Source: Pirellulales bacterium
GTDB taxonomy: Bacteria > Planctomycetota > Planctomycetia > Pirellulales > JAEUIK01
Length of the DNA stretch: 64,000 bases
Direction of reading: 5' to 3'
NCBI GenBank assembly: GCA_019694435.1
Contig: JAIBBZ010000001.1
Coordinates: forward strand, 1-64,000
Below, piece by piece: positions 45,745-54,210 of this stretch (its first letter is position 1; each line of letters begins with the position of its first letter). The notes beneath the pieces were generated by a model, which saw nothing but the letters and a program-made list of their open reading frames with translations, was not told the DNA's origin and did not search any database. The translations under genes were made by a program, and so were the position numbers.

Positions 45745-46316
45745 ATTTTCTCTCACGGATGTTGCAGAACTGGTTGTTCGGCGAAAACCCGACCGAGAAC
45801 TGGGCTGTCGATCCGCGGCTCGTGCCGGCCGTCGATCTCGACCGCCTGTCACTGAACAACGTCAAGGTCAACGAATCGGCCGCAGCACTCGCCGGACTGG
45901 GCCCGGCCGAGTGTTTTGAGTTCAACGACTGGTTCAACGTGAGCTATCCTTCGCGCGGCCTGCAATTGCGGCTGCGCAACGGTCTGCTCGATGAGTTCCA
46001 AGTCGTCTGGGACGGCGAAACCGCGTCGGTCGCGCGGCTGGAAAATTTCGTTCCCTATTCCGGCGCCATCCTGGCCCACGGCATGCCGGCCCCGATCAAC
46101 GGCCAACTCGATGTGGACAACTGGCTGAGGATCTACCCCAATCCGGACGACGACTCGGCGGCCGACGTGCACGACAATCCGGCGGATCAAGGCGGCCTGG
46201 AACGCATGCTCGAATACTATTTCGAGCGAAAGGCATTCGGCTGGGAAGTGCTATTCAACTCGCAGGGCAAACTGGCCGCGATCTCCGTGGCTTATTACGG
46301 CGAACACGGTGAATAG
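45741..46316 (+). CDS. Unknown protein coupled to the ATL-EndoV gene
   Basis: 191 residues, acidic, with no signal peptide or membrane helix. The N-terminus is MNFLSRMLQNWLFGENP, followed by a mixed alpha/beta sequence with several Trp/Phe (FNDWFNVSYPSRGLQLRL, FQVVWDGETASVARLENFVPYSG) and a C-terminal ERKAFGWEVLFNSQGKLAAISVAYYG. I do not recognise the family. ATG 45741 overlaps the stop of the repair gene (ATGA) with GGAG upstream, so the two are translated together. The link could be functional or incidental. Confidence 0.7.
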   Translation: MNFLSRMLQNWLFGENPTENWAVDPRLVPAVDLDRLSLNNVKVNESAAALAGLGPAECFEFNDWFNVSYPSRGLQLRLRNGLLDEFQVVWDGETASVARLENFVPYSGAILAHGMPAPINGQLDVDNWLRIYPNPDDDSAADVHDNPADQGGLERMLEYYFERKAFGWEVLFNSQGKLAAISVAYYGEHGE

Positions 46317-46322
46317 CTCGGA

Positions 46323-46341
46323 GCCCCATCGCCACCGGGGC
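46323..46341. terminator. Weak hairpin between convergent genes
   Basis: GCCCC (46323-46327) pairs with GGGGC (46337-46341) around a 9-nt loop in the 36-bp convergent gap. The stem is short and has no T-run. Confidence 0.3.
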
Positions 46342-46352
46342 CCATGGCGCGC

Positions 46353-48548
46353 CTAGGCCGCGGCGCGTTGGTCCTCGCCCGCGGGCGAGCACAGACTCCC
46401 CTCCGGCAGCTCGCGATACGGCAACAGCGCCGCGACCCGTTCGGCCAGATCGCTGTGCCCGTGAGCGAGTTCCCGTTCGACGATCAGCAGCAGCCGTTCG
46501 CCGTGGCTGCCGGATTGAATCTCCGGACGTACCGGTTCGGCCGTCGTTTGCGCGCACTCGATCGCGGCGGCAACCGCCGGCAGATGCGCGATCAAGGCTC
46601 TGAGACCGAGTGGGGTGTAATGCCGGATGCGCTGCACGTGGTCGACGAGGTTTTCCGTCTCGGCCGAGGGTACCGAAAGCACCAGCCGCCCGCCGGGCCG
46701 CAGACCGTGCCAGAGCTGCGCGACCAGGCGTCGATCGTCGGCCGCGTACTCGCACACGCCGTGAGCGACGATCAAGTCGAATTGCCCGCTCGGCATCTCC
46801 CAGGTGCCGGCCGACGCGCAAACGTAGTCGATCCGCCCGTCGGACCAAGTGCGGCGGGCCTCGTCAATGGCCAAGGTCGCCGGATCGACGGCCGTGACTT
46901 CGACATCGGCCAGCTGCGCTAGGAGGTAGCTGCCGAAGCCCGTCCCGCAGCCGAAATCGAGCACGCGCCGTCTCGGCTCGGCGAGCTGCGCGGCGAAGGC
47001 GTACCGCTGCGTGAACTCCGGCGCGATTTCGCCGATCCGCTGGCCGACCCAGCGCTCGCTGGCGCGCACCGGGTCGGCTTCGACCGCCGACGCCGTGTCC
47101 GCCGGCAACTCGCCGTCGAGCGCCAACCGGGCCACGGCTTCCTGGTGCGAATAGTTCTGAAAGGCCAGTTGGTTATAGCGCCGTTGCAAAGCCACGTAGC
47201 GTTCGGCCACCTCGGGCAGGAGTTCGGTAAAGGGCGCCCAGGGGCCCTCCGGCGTGCGCGCGGCGCAGGTCGCCTGTTGCAGGCGGTCAACCAGCGCCGC
47301 CGTATCGCCCGGCGCGATCAGGTAATGAAACGCGATGTAGTGCAGCAGTCGATCGCGCAGCATCTGATCGACGCGAAAGGCCGGTGCAGCATCGAGCAGG
47401 CCCGTCCATTGGCGCGGCTCGTTCAGGTCGAGCGTCAAGCCACGTCCGGCATAATAGGGGCGGCCGCACGCGATCACCGGCCGATCGAGCAACAGCGCTT
47501 CGAGCCCGACATTCGAAGAGTGTACGCACACCGCGTCCGCGCGCTCGAGCAGACGGTGAATACCCACGTTGCGCACGACGTGAAAGTTGGGTCGCTCGAG
47601 CTCGGCATCGCCCGCGACGCTGGCATAAGGGTGTGATTTGAACACCACCTGCCAGTCGTCAGGCAACTGGTCGCGCACCCAATGAACCAGATCGGAATAG
47701 CTGGCAAAACCGCCGAGCCCGTTGAACACATTGGCGTCCGAGGGCACCTGGCCGGGGAAGAACAGCAGCTTCTTGCCCGGTTGCAGCCGCGCCTGCAGAC
47801 GCTCCCATTCGTCGGGATTGGTGGGTTGTGGGTATTTCGAGACGCCCCCCTTGATCAGCCGGGCTCGAAAGCGGTCGAGGCGATGTTGTTCCGCTGCGGT
47901 GAGCGGCGTCGCGGCCACGCGCGGCCAGTCGCGCTCGAGCAGATTCTGGCGCCAGTAGAAGTGCATGCCTACCGGGTCCAGCAGGATGTTACCCGGGAAG
48001 AAGGCGCTTTCGCTGACCAGCGTCGGCACGCCCTGCAACCGGCATTTGGCATAGACCAGTTTGGAAAGCGGCTCGCTCGTGTGCGGCACAATCGCGAAAT
48101 CCGGCCGCAGCGCCGCCAACAGTTGCTCGGCGCGCCACGCAAACCCGCGATAGCGCTGATAATGGAACGAATCAAGAAACAGCCAGTTGCGATCGACGGG
48201 CAAACCCGCGACGAATGACTCGTGAATCGTCAGGCGGCCGAAGTCGAGATCGTCGCCGCAGAGCTGGCGATATTGTTCCCGCGTCAGCCGCGGAATGCTC
48301 TGTGTGCCCTGGTCGCTGAGCGTGAGCACGGCGACGTCCGCGTCGCTGATTTCCTCGAGCGGGAACACCGCCTGAAACGAAAAGAAAACCACGGTCACAC
48401 GGCAACCGGCGCGGTGCAGCGTGTAGATCAGCGGCCGCGCCTGCCCGAGCAATCCCGGGTAGCTCATCAAGAATACGACGACGTGTTTGCCGGCGAGCGG
48501 CGTATGCGCATCGCGCGCAGCGGCTACCGGCTCGCGGCCTTGTACCAT
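46353..48548 (-). CDS. Capsule-synthesis (KpsC/KpsS-like) domain fused to SAM-dependent methyltransferase
   Basis: 731 residues. The first about 440 residues show the capsule-polysaccharide transferase pattern: LFFPGQVPSDANV, VVFKSHPYA, VCVHSSNVGLEALLLDRPVIACGRPYYAGRGLT. This is the KpsC/KpsS signature region of enzymes that add Kdo linkers to capsule lipid. From about 510 a class I methyltransferase follows: VLDFGCGTGFGSYLLAQ as SAM loop, VTAVDPA, and FDLIVAHGVCEY. Either part is usually a separate protein. ATG 48548 was chosen over GTG 48554 because GAAGG is better spaced. It lies 33 bp downstream of a small helical gene, in the minus-strand glycan cluster. Acceptor and donor unknown. Confidence 0.8.
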   Translation of the reverse strand: MVQGREPVAAARDAHTPLAGKHVVVFLMSYPGLLGQARPLIYTLHRAGCRVTVVFFSFQAVFPLEEISDADVAVLTLSDQGTQSIPRLTREQYRQLCGDDLDFGRLTIHESFVAGLPVDRNWLFLDSFHYQRYRGFAWRAEQLLAALRPDFAIVPHTSEPLSKLVYAKCRLQGVPTLVSESAFFPGNILLDPVGMHFYWRQNLLERDWPRVAATPLTAAEQHRLDRFRARLIKGGVSKYPQPTNPDEWERLQARLQPGKKLLFFPGQVPSDANVFNGLGGFASYSDLVHWVRDQLPDDWQVVFKSHPYASVAGDAELERPNFHVVRNVGIHRLLERADAVCVHSSNVGLEALLLDRPVIACGRPYYAGRGLTLDLNEPRQWTGLLDAAPAFRVDQMLRDRLLHYIAFHYLIAPGDTAALVDRLQQATCAARTPEGPWAPFTELLPEVAERYVALQRRYNQLAFQNYSHQEAVARLALDGELPADTASAVEADPVRASERWVGQRIGEIAPEFTQRYAFAAQLAEPRRRVLDFGCGTGFGSYLLAQLADVEVTAVDPATLAIDEARRTWSDGRIDYVCASAGTWEMPSGQFDLIVAHGVCEYAADDRRLVAQLWHGLRPGGRLVLSVPSAETENLVDHVQRIRHYTPLGLRALIAHLPAVAAAIECAQTTAEPVRPEIQSGSHGERLLLIVERELAHGHSDLAERVAALLPYRELPEGSLCSPAGEDQRAAA

Positions 48549-48581
48549 GAGCACGCACCTTCAACGGCCAAGAGGCAGCCC

Positions 48582-48977
48582 TCAAGCGGCCTGGGCCTGC
48601 CGCGGCCGGGGCTCGCGCCCCGCCGACTCGCGCCCGGCCTCGTCCCGTTGCCCCATGTGCTGGTCGAGTGTTTCGACGATCAGGTCGACGCGCCGCTGCA
48701 GCCGGATCAACTCGCGCAACACGCTATCGAGCACGACCTCGTTTTCGTACGGGTCGCGCTCGCGAATGAATTCCAGCCGGCGGCCCAAGGTGCCAATGTG
48801 GTGCAATAGTTCTTCGCGCACGTTGCTCAGATGCGCCAGTTCGTAGACGCACGATTCGGTGTTCACCTCGCGGATCACGCCCGCCATCACGCCGGCCAGG
48901 TGCGCGTCGACGCGGCGGACCAGCGGTCGCAGCAGCCTGCGCAGCAATTGCTTCAGGTGACTGAGAATCGCATTCAT
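48582..48977 (-). CDS. Small helical protein of the glycan cluster, unknown function
   Basis: 131 residues, predicted almost wholly helical with heptad-like spacing (LKQLLRRLLRPLVRRVDAHL, LSNVREELLHHIGTLGRRLEFI, VLRELIRLQRRVDLIVETLD), ending in a disordered Arg/Gln/Ala-rich tail. ATG 48977 has GAGGGGA 9 nt upstream. Short coiled-coil proteins of this kind occur beside glycosyltransferases and methyltransferases in O-antigen clusters and may bring them together (inference). It lies between the tandem glycosyltransferase gene and the KpsC-like gene, all on the minus strand. Confidence 0.65.
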   Translation of the reverse strand: MNAILSHLKQLLRRLLRPLVRRVDAHLAGVMAGVIREVNTESCVYELAHLSNVREELLHHIGTLGRRLEFIRERDPYENEVVLDSVLRELIRLQRRVDLIVETLDQHMGQRDEAGRESAGREPRPRQAQAA

Positions 48978-49000
48978 GTTGCCGTCCCCTCGTTGGCAAT

Positions 49001-51484
49001 TCAGGCCGCGGCTTGCAGCCGCATCGATACTCCCGACATCAACCGCGCCGGCGTGCGGGCCGTCGTGCCGATTGTCCGGTCGATCAACTCCTGGAACTTT
49101 CCGCTGACGTACTGCCAATGGTGAAACCGCGCGACGTGCGCACGGGCCGCTTGGACCAGCGCCGCTCGCCGCTGCGCATCGCCGGCCAGGTCGACCACCG
49201 CATCGCGAAAATTCTTGGCGAACAAAGCGTCGAACCGGACCTTGCAGACGACGCCCTCGGGCAGGCTGGCAAAGCCCTCGACGTCGTTCACGATCGTGGG
49301 GATGCCTGCGCCCAACAGCCACAACAACGTGGTCATGGCTTCGCCCTCGATCGGTGGGCGCTGGACGTGCAAAGCCAGGTCGGCCAGGTCGATCAACTCG
49401 CGCCACGTGGCCGCCGCCGGCGAGGCGATCTGATGGACACGATCTTCCAGGCCCAGCCCGGCAAACTTGCGGCGCACGGCCGGGTTCTCGCCCGCATGCC
49501 CCATGAGGAACAGCACGCTGCGCGGATTATGTGCCACCAAGGCGGCAAAGGCCTCGGCCCGTTCGTTGGTCAGGCACGCCTCGCTTCGATCGCTGAATGC
49601 CAACACGACAAACGCATCGGCCGCCAGAGCATAGCGCGCCCGCAGCTCGCCACGCCTTGCGGCATTGCTCGCCGGAGGTTCGTAGCCGCTGGGAATGACC
49701 GCCATCCGATCGGCCAGATGGGGATAGGCACCCTGTGCGCGGGCCAGTTGCCAGGCGTCGGGCAGCACTACCTTGTCGGCCTGGTCGAACACGGGCCGAT
49801 TGAAGAACCATCCCTGTTCGCTGCTGGCAAGTCGCAAGGCGCTATGCCGGTTGCGCGCGTCGCCCTTAGGCAGCGAGGCCGCGAGCGACTGCTGCTGCGC
49901 CAGGTGGGGAAACAAGCCCTTGCTGAGCGCGCCGAGCCGGTCGGCCGTGCCCGCCGCCGATCCCGCCAGATTGAAGTCGTGCAACACGGCGATACCGCCG
50001 TAGCGCAGCAGGCTTTCGTAGGCGAATTCGTGCAGGCCGTCGTCGGCCAGGTGATGAATCACAGCATCGTAGTTGGCCAGGGAAGCCAGCCGACGGAACA
50101 AGCGATAGTCGTGGCAAGCAAACTCGCCGCAGGCCAGGCTGAGCATCGGCAAGCAGTCCGAGTCGTGAAACACGTCGATGGCATAATGCTCGGCCAAGGC
50201 CATCAGCCAATCAGCCGCATACACCGCTGCGGGCGAATTTTGCGGTGGCAGCGCCGCGAACACGGCGACTCTGCGCTTGGAGCGGTGCGAGAAAGCATGC
50301 GCGGCGCGACGCCGAGACTCGTGGGCCCGAAAGGCGTCAATCGCCAGATCCGCGGTGCGCTCCCAGGTGAACTGGCGGGCAAAGGCCGGGCCCTGCTGAC
50401 GCAGCCGCTGCTGAAGTGAGCGATCATCGAGCACCATCGTCACTTTGGCGGCGATGTCGGCGGCGTCCCAGGTATCGCACAACAGGCCGGCGTCGCCCAC
50501 GACTTCGACTTGCGAAGAGTTGTTGCCGGCGACCACCGCGGCGCCGCACAGCATCGCCTCGACGATCGGAAACCCGAAGCCTTCGTAATGCGACGGAAAC
50601 ACGAAGGCCTCGCTCCGCTGGTAGAGCGTGCGAATCACCTCGTCCGGCTGGAAATTGGTCAAGACCAGTTGCCGATCTACGCCGCGTTGTGCCGCGTAGG
50701 CTCGGGTCGAGGCGACGTCTTCGGCGCGCATGTGCATGGTCAGCACGAGTTGATGCCGCTCGCGCAGCCGCGCCGGCAGCAAGCCGAAGGCATCGATCAG
50801 TCCATGCAGGTTTTTCCGCCAATCGACGCCGCTGAGGTTGAAAATGTACGGCCGATCGATCCCCAGGCTCGCCAGCAGGGCGCGCTGCTCCTCGGGCATC
50901 GGGTGATGGCGATCCGGTTGCCAGAAGCGGTGGTCGCAACCGGCGTCGATGGCGACCGCGCGCCGCGGATCGATGTCGAGCACCGCCTCACAGTCGAGCT
51001 TGGTGGTCGTCGAATTGGTCAGCACGAGATCGTACTGGCGCAGTCGATTCATCGCGTGGTGAAACACCGCGCGGGCATCGGCATGCGGCAGATACTTGTC
51101 CGGAAACAGCCCCGGGATCAGGTCGTGGCACAGCACGCCCAGCGACAGCGAATTGACCGGCCGCTGCGGCAGCTTCCAGCCGCGATAGCTCTCCATCGGG
51201 CTGAGCACGAGAAACAAATCGAGCTGCTGCGGGTTGGCGTCCACAACGCGCTGGGGCACGACGCACAGCGAGCCGCCGCCCGGATCACTGTCAAGCGTGA
51301 CGATCCGTGCCCGATCTGCCTGTTCGAGTTCCGTGTGTTCGAAGCCGTCGTAATAGTAGAGCACGTACTCGTTTTGCCGGTCGCGTCGCAGCAGCGCGGA
51401 GACGAAGTTCAGCACATAGCGCCCGATGCCGCGCTTGCGCGACGATGGGGACTGTTCGCCGAACATGTCGATGCCGATGCGCAT
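49001..51484 (-). CDS. Tandem glycosyltransferase family 4 protein (two GT-B units)
   Basis: 827 residues. Unit 1 (about 1-390) begins MRIGIDMFGEQSPSSRKRGIGRYV and has IFNLSGVDWRKNLHGLIDAF and the EX7E-type signature SHYEGFGFPIVEAML, so it looks active. Unit 2 (about 405-815) keeps the GT-B outline: the region VFAALPPQNSPAAVYAADWL and an RYALAADAFVVLAFS strand start its halves, and the expected EX7E segment reads EGEAMTTLLWLLGAGIPTIV, which is shifted from consensus. Double-headed GT4 proteins often assemble two linkages of a repeat unit. ATG 51484 follows GGAGAGCGAG. It is the first of the minus-strand trio ending with the KpsC-like gene. Confidence 0.85.
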   Translation of the reverse strand: MRIGIDMFGEQSPSSRKRGIGRYVLNFVSALLRRDRQNEYVLYYYDGFEHTELEQADRARIVTLDSDPGGGSLCVVPQRVVDANPQQLDLFLVLSPMESYRGWKLPQRPVNSLSLGVLCHDLIPGLFPDKYLPHADARAVFHHAMNRLRQYDLVLTNSTTTKLDCEAVLDIDPRRAVAIDAGCDHRFWQPDRHHPMPEEQRALLASLGIDRPYIFNLSGVDWRKNLHGLIDAFGLLPARLRERHQLVLTMHMRAEDVASTRAYAAQRGVDRQLVLTNFQPDEVIRTLYQRSEAFVFPSHYEGFGFPIVEAMLCGAAVVAGNNSSQVEVVGDAGLLCDTWDAADIAAKVTMVLDDRSLQQRLRQQGPAFARQFTWERTADLAIDAFRAHESRRRAAHAFSHRSKRRVAVFAALPPQNSPAAVYAADWLMALAEHYAIDVFHDSDCLPMLSLACGEFACHDYRLFRRLASLANYDAVIHHLADDGLHEFAYESLLRYGGIAVLHDFNLAGSAAGTADRLGALSKGLFPHLAQQQSLAASLPKGDARNRHSALRLASSEQGWFFNRPVFDQADKVVLPDAWQLARAQGAYPHLADRMAVIPSGYEPPASNAARRGELRARYALAADAFVVLAFSDRSEACLTNERAEAFAALVAHNPRSVLFLMGHAGENPAVRRKFAGLGLEDRVHQIASPAAATWRELIDLADLALHVQRPPIEGEAMTTLLWLLGAGIPTIVNDVEGFASLPEGVVCKVRFDALFAKNFRDAVVDLAGDAQRRAALVQAARAHVARFHHWQYVSGKFQELIDRTIGTTARTPARLMSGVSMRLQAAA

Positions 51485-51802
51485 GTTGCCGCTCGCTCTC
51501 CGCGCTTAGACTCGCTTGCGGATGATCCGTCCCCTCGACGTGCACCCTTCGCCGGCCATCCGGAGCTGCCCAGGGACCTTGCTCGTGTGCAGCGGCCTAT
51601 CGACCAGGTGATTGGCGCGGCCACGGGCCGATTCAACCTCGAGCGGCTCGACCCGGAGCTCCTGCGCGCAGTGTGAGCCCTCGGTCAGCGGGCCGGCCAG
51701 GCGACTGCGGATATCCGGTTGGAACTGCAACATCGGACGCACGTGCACCGGGTCAAGTTGGTGGAAGCGGCGCCGCCTTCGAGTGCGGCACGGGCAGCCT
51801 GC
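51485..51802. other. Intergenic region, doubtful small frame only
   Basis: 318 bp between the tandem GT gene and the FkbM gene, both on the minus strand. A GTG-initiated frame of 80 codons (51748-51506, minus) has GC-rich third positions like the genes here, but no ribosome-binding site and no recognisable family, so I do not call it. No clear promoter boxes were found. Confidence 0.45.
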
Positions 51803-52804
51803 TTACGCGGCCAGTCGACGCACTGCCTGCTCGCCGTGCTGGAACACGATCAGGGCCGGCGCCGGCACCGCGCCTACGTGGCGATTGCTCAGCAGGAACA
51901 GTCCCATGTCCGGCGAGAGATCAGTGTTGTTCACCAGCTCGAACATGCCGTCCAGACGGCGCACGCACTCTTCGCTGAACCTACGATAGGTGCTGTGGCG
52001 CTCGCCGACGATATAGCGCACGCGGCTGAGCACCTCCAAGGGTGCCTTGCCGAGAATGTCGAACTCGTAACCCTCGCAATCGAGCTTAAGGATGTCGACC
52101 ACGCTCAGGTGATGTTGCGCCATCACTTGTTCGAGCGTCAGGAACTCGGGCGTCCAATCGTCGATCACGACGTCGATGCCGCGCGCGCGCCAATGTTCGA
52201 CGACTCGCGCCGCCTCGCTGCGCGGGATCAACGTGTTGCCGCCCGAATTGTTCAGCACGCGCGTGAACACCAGGTCGGCCGGCGTATATCCACAGGCTGC
52301 GTTATGGACGAAGGCGTTCGGCAACGTGCCGACGTTCAATCGGGTGATGGCCGCATTCAGCGGATGCGCCTCGATCGACACGATTTGCAGTTGCGGCTGG
52401 CGGTGCTGGAGGAAGCACGAGAACGAGCCGATGTGTGAGCCCACGTCGACCAGCGTCCGCGCCGCCGGCAATTCGAGCTGGTCGAGAAAATACTCGTGTT
52501 GCACGGTACGGGCGATGTTGTCGTCGTTGCCCGTGTAGCGCACGACCAGGTGAACGCCGTTGCAGTCGAAATGCCGCAACGGTTCGGCGCTGGAGACCAG
52601 CACTCCCTCGCGCAGCAGCGTGCGAATGCGATGCCGGGCCATGGTGCTCAAGCCGTAGCAACGCGGCCGCAGCAACTCGACGGCCTCGGCGATCGAACGG
52701 CTGGCTTCGGCCAGCGGGGCCACGAGCGCGGCCGTAGCCGGGTCGAGCCGGCGATGTCCTCGGTGAACCGCCGGCGAAACAATGACGTGATGGGCTTCGT
52801 TCAT
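51803..52804 (-). CDS. FkbM-family SAM-dependent methyltransferase
   Basis: 333 residues. The N-terminal about 85 residues are helical with no family; then LVDVGSHIGSFSCFLQ (SAM loop), IVSIEAHPLNAAITRLNV (acidic ribose binder), NNSGGNTLI, and VDILKLDCEGYEFDILGK, the DxEGxE-like FkbM motif. FkbM enzymes O-methylate sugars or polyketides; here a glycan sugar is likely. ATG 52804 was used; GTG 52810 is better spaced from AAGGAGA and would add two residues. Upstream 276 bp hold an AT-rich patch with TTGACG (52970-52965) and a dyad GTCGAG-ca-CTCGAC (52946-52959), but no convincing -10 box. Confidence 0.85.
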   Translation of the reverse strand: MNEAHHVIVSPAVHRGHRRLDPATAALVAPLAEASRSIAEAVELLRPRCYGLSTMARHRIRTLLREGVLVSSAEPLRHFDCNGVHLVVRYTGNDDNIARTVQHEYFLDQLELPAARTLVDVGSHIGSFSCFLQHRQPQLQIVSIEAHPLNAAITRLNVGTLPNAFVHNAACGYTPADLVFTRVLNNSGGNTLIPRSEAARVVEHWRARGIDVVIDDWTPEFLTLEQVMAQHHLSVVDILKLDCEGYEFDILGKAPLEVLSRVRYIVGERHSTYRRFSEECVRRLDGMFELVNNTDLSPDMGLFLLSNRHVGAVPAPALIVFQHGEQAVRRLAA

Positions 52805-53080
52805 GGCCACGGTCGGGGTCTCCTTGGAAACGCTCGTGTCGCCACCGGCCGACCGACGGCGGTCCGGCGCGGCATTCCTCTGGGCCGGCTGCTGGCAGCA
52901 CGGAAATGTCGACAACGACTCGGGCCTAGGTATCGGCCGTACGACGTCGAGCACTCGACAGAATCGTCAAAATCGGAAAAGTTTGACGCGCCGAGCAACC
53001 AGCGCTAGCAACGCTGGCAGAGAGAGTAGGCGCCGCGAAGGTAGAGGGTGCGCCGCTCGCGAAGAAGGGCGCGGCGCTCG

Positions 53081-54076
53081 CTAGCTGTGTACGGTGAGCA
53101 ACTCGCCCGTGGCCCCCGCGGCGACGCGGGCCAGATCGGCCTGGACCATTTCGACCACCAGCTCGCGGAAGCTGATGCGCGGCTCCCAGCCCAGTTCGCG
53201 GCGGATCTTGGCCGGGTCGGCCCGGAGCACGGCCACCTCCGCCGGACGGTAGAACCGTGGGTCGACCACGACGTGATTGCGCCAGTCGAGATCGGCTGCC
53301 TCGAAGGCGATCTGCACGAACTCCTCGACGCTGTGCGTTTCGCCCGAGCCGATCACGAATTCGTCGGCCACGTCGTGCTGCAGCATCAGCCACATCGCGC
53401 GAACATAGTCGGCCGCATGGCCCCAATCGCGCTGTGCTTCGAGATTTCCGAGCCGCAGCTCGGTCTCGAGCCCGTGCTTGATCCGGGCCACTCCCTGGGT
53501 GATCTTGCGGGTCACGAACTCGTGTCCGCGACGGGGCGATTCGTGATTGAACAGAATGCCCGAGCAGGCGAAGAGGTGAAAGCTCTCGCGGTAGTTGATC
53601 GTCAGGTAATGGGCATAGGCCTTGGCCGCGCCGTCGGGGCTGCGCGGATACAGCGGCGTCGTTTCGCGCTGCGGCGTGCCCAGCACGCGGCCATACATGT
53701 CGCTCGATCCGGCCAGGAAGAACCGCGCCGCCGGCTCGACCAGCCGCACGGCCTCGAGCAGCCGCGCGGTCCCCATCGCCGTTACTTCGCCGGTCACGAG
53801 CGGCTGTTGCCAACTGACCGGCACAAAGCTCTGGGCGGCCAGGTGATAGATCTCGTGTGGCCGCACGCGTTCGATCACGCTCACCAGCGAGGCCAGGTCG
53901 AGCAGATCGCCCGGCTCGAGCGTCACGCGGTCGAGAAGATGTGCGATCCGCTCGTGCCGCGGAGTACTCGAGCGGCGTACCAGGCCATGTACCTCGTAGC
54001 CTTGTTCGAGCAACCACTCGGACAGGTAGGAGCCGTCTTGACCTGTGATCCCGGTGATGAGCGCCGTGCGGGCCAT
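53081..54076 (-). CDS. GDP-mannose 4,6-dehydratase paralogue with replaced catalytic Tyr
   Basis: 331 residues, the same length as the paralogue at 55353-56348. The extended SDR fold is clear: [12 protein letters not shown] at 8-19, [11 protein letters not shown] at 79-89, RRGHEFVTRKI and RFYRPAEV. The active site differs. The YxxxK motif reads DGAAK, with Asp148 (GAC, 53635-53633) in place of Tyr and Lys152 kept, and the SSE motif is SSDMYG with Asp126 in place of Glu. The paralogue has SSSEMFG and YGVSK. A one-base change (TAC to GAC) explains the first difference. The protein may be inactive, a regulatory subunit or an enzyme with a different reaction. Last gene of the wzm-wzt-gmd-GT cluster. 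Confidence 0.85.
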   Translation of the reverse strand: MARTALITGITGQDGSYLSEWLLEQGYEVHGLVRRSSTPRHERIAHLLDRVTLEPGDLLDLASLVSVIERVRPHEIYHLAAQSFVPVSWQQPLVTGEVTAMGTARLLEAVRLVEPAARFFLAGSSDMYGRVLGTPQRETTPLYPRSPDGAAKAYAHYLTINYRESFHLFACSGILFNHESPRRGHEFVTRKITQGVARIKHGLETELRLGNLEAQRDWGHAADYVRAMWLMLQHDVADEFVIGSGETHSVEEFVQIAFEAADLDWRNHVVVDPRFYRPAEVAVLRADPAKIRRELGWEPRISFRELVVEMVQADLARVAAGATGELLTVHS

Positions 54077-54210
54077 CGGGTGCCTCTTGCAAAAGATGTG
54101 CGGCGGTGAGGCGGGCGGTTATACGAGCGTCGTCGGAAACGCGTCAACCCGAGGACGCGCCGCGACACCGTTCGCGCGGCTCGTGGTCCGAGAAATGCGG
54201 TGATCGACCG

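Noticed and set aside
51506..51748. 80-codon GTG-initiated frame on the minus strand
   Set aside because: Third-position GC is gene-like, but there is no ribosome-binding site, homology pattern or coupling to neighbours.
52946..52970. Possible promoter upstream of the FkbM gene (TTGACG plus dyad)
   Set aside because: No -10-like hexamer at 15-19 bp from the -35 box, so it is only mentioned with the gene.
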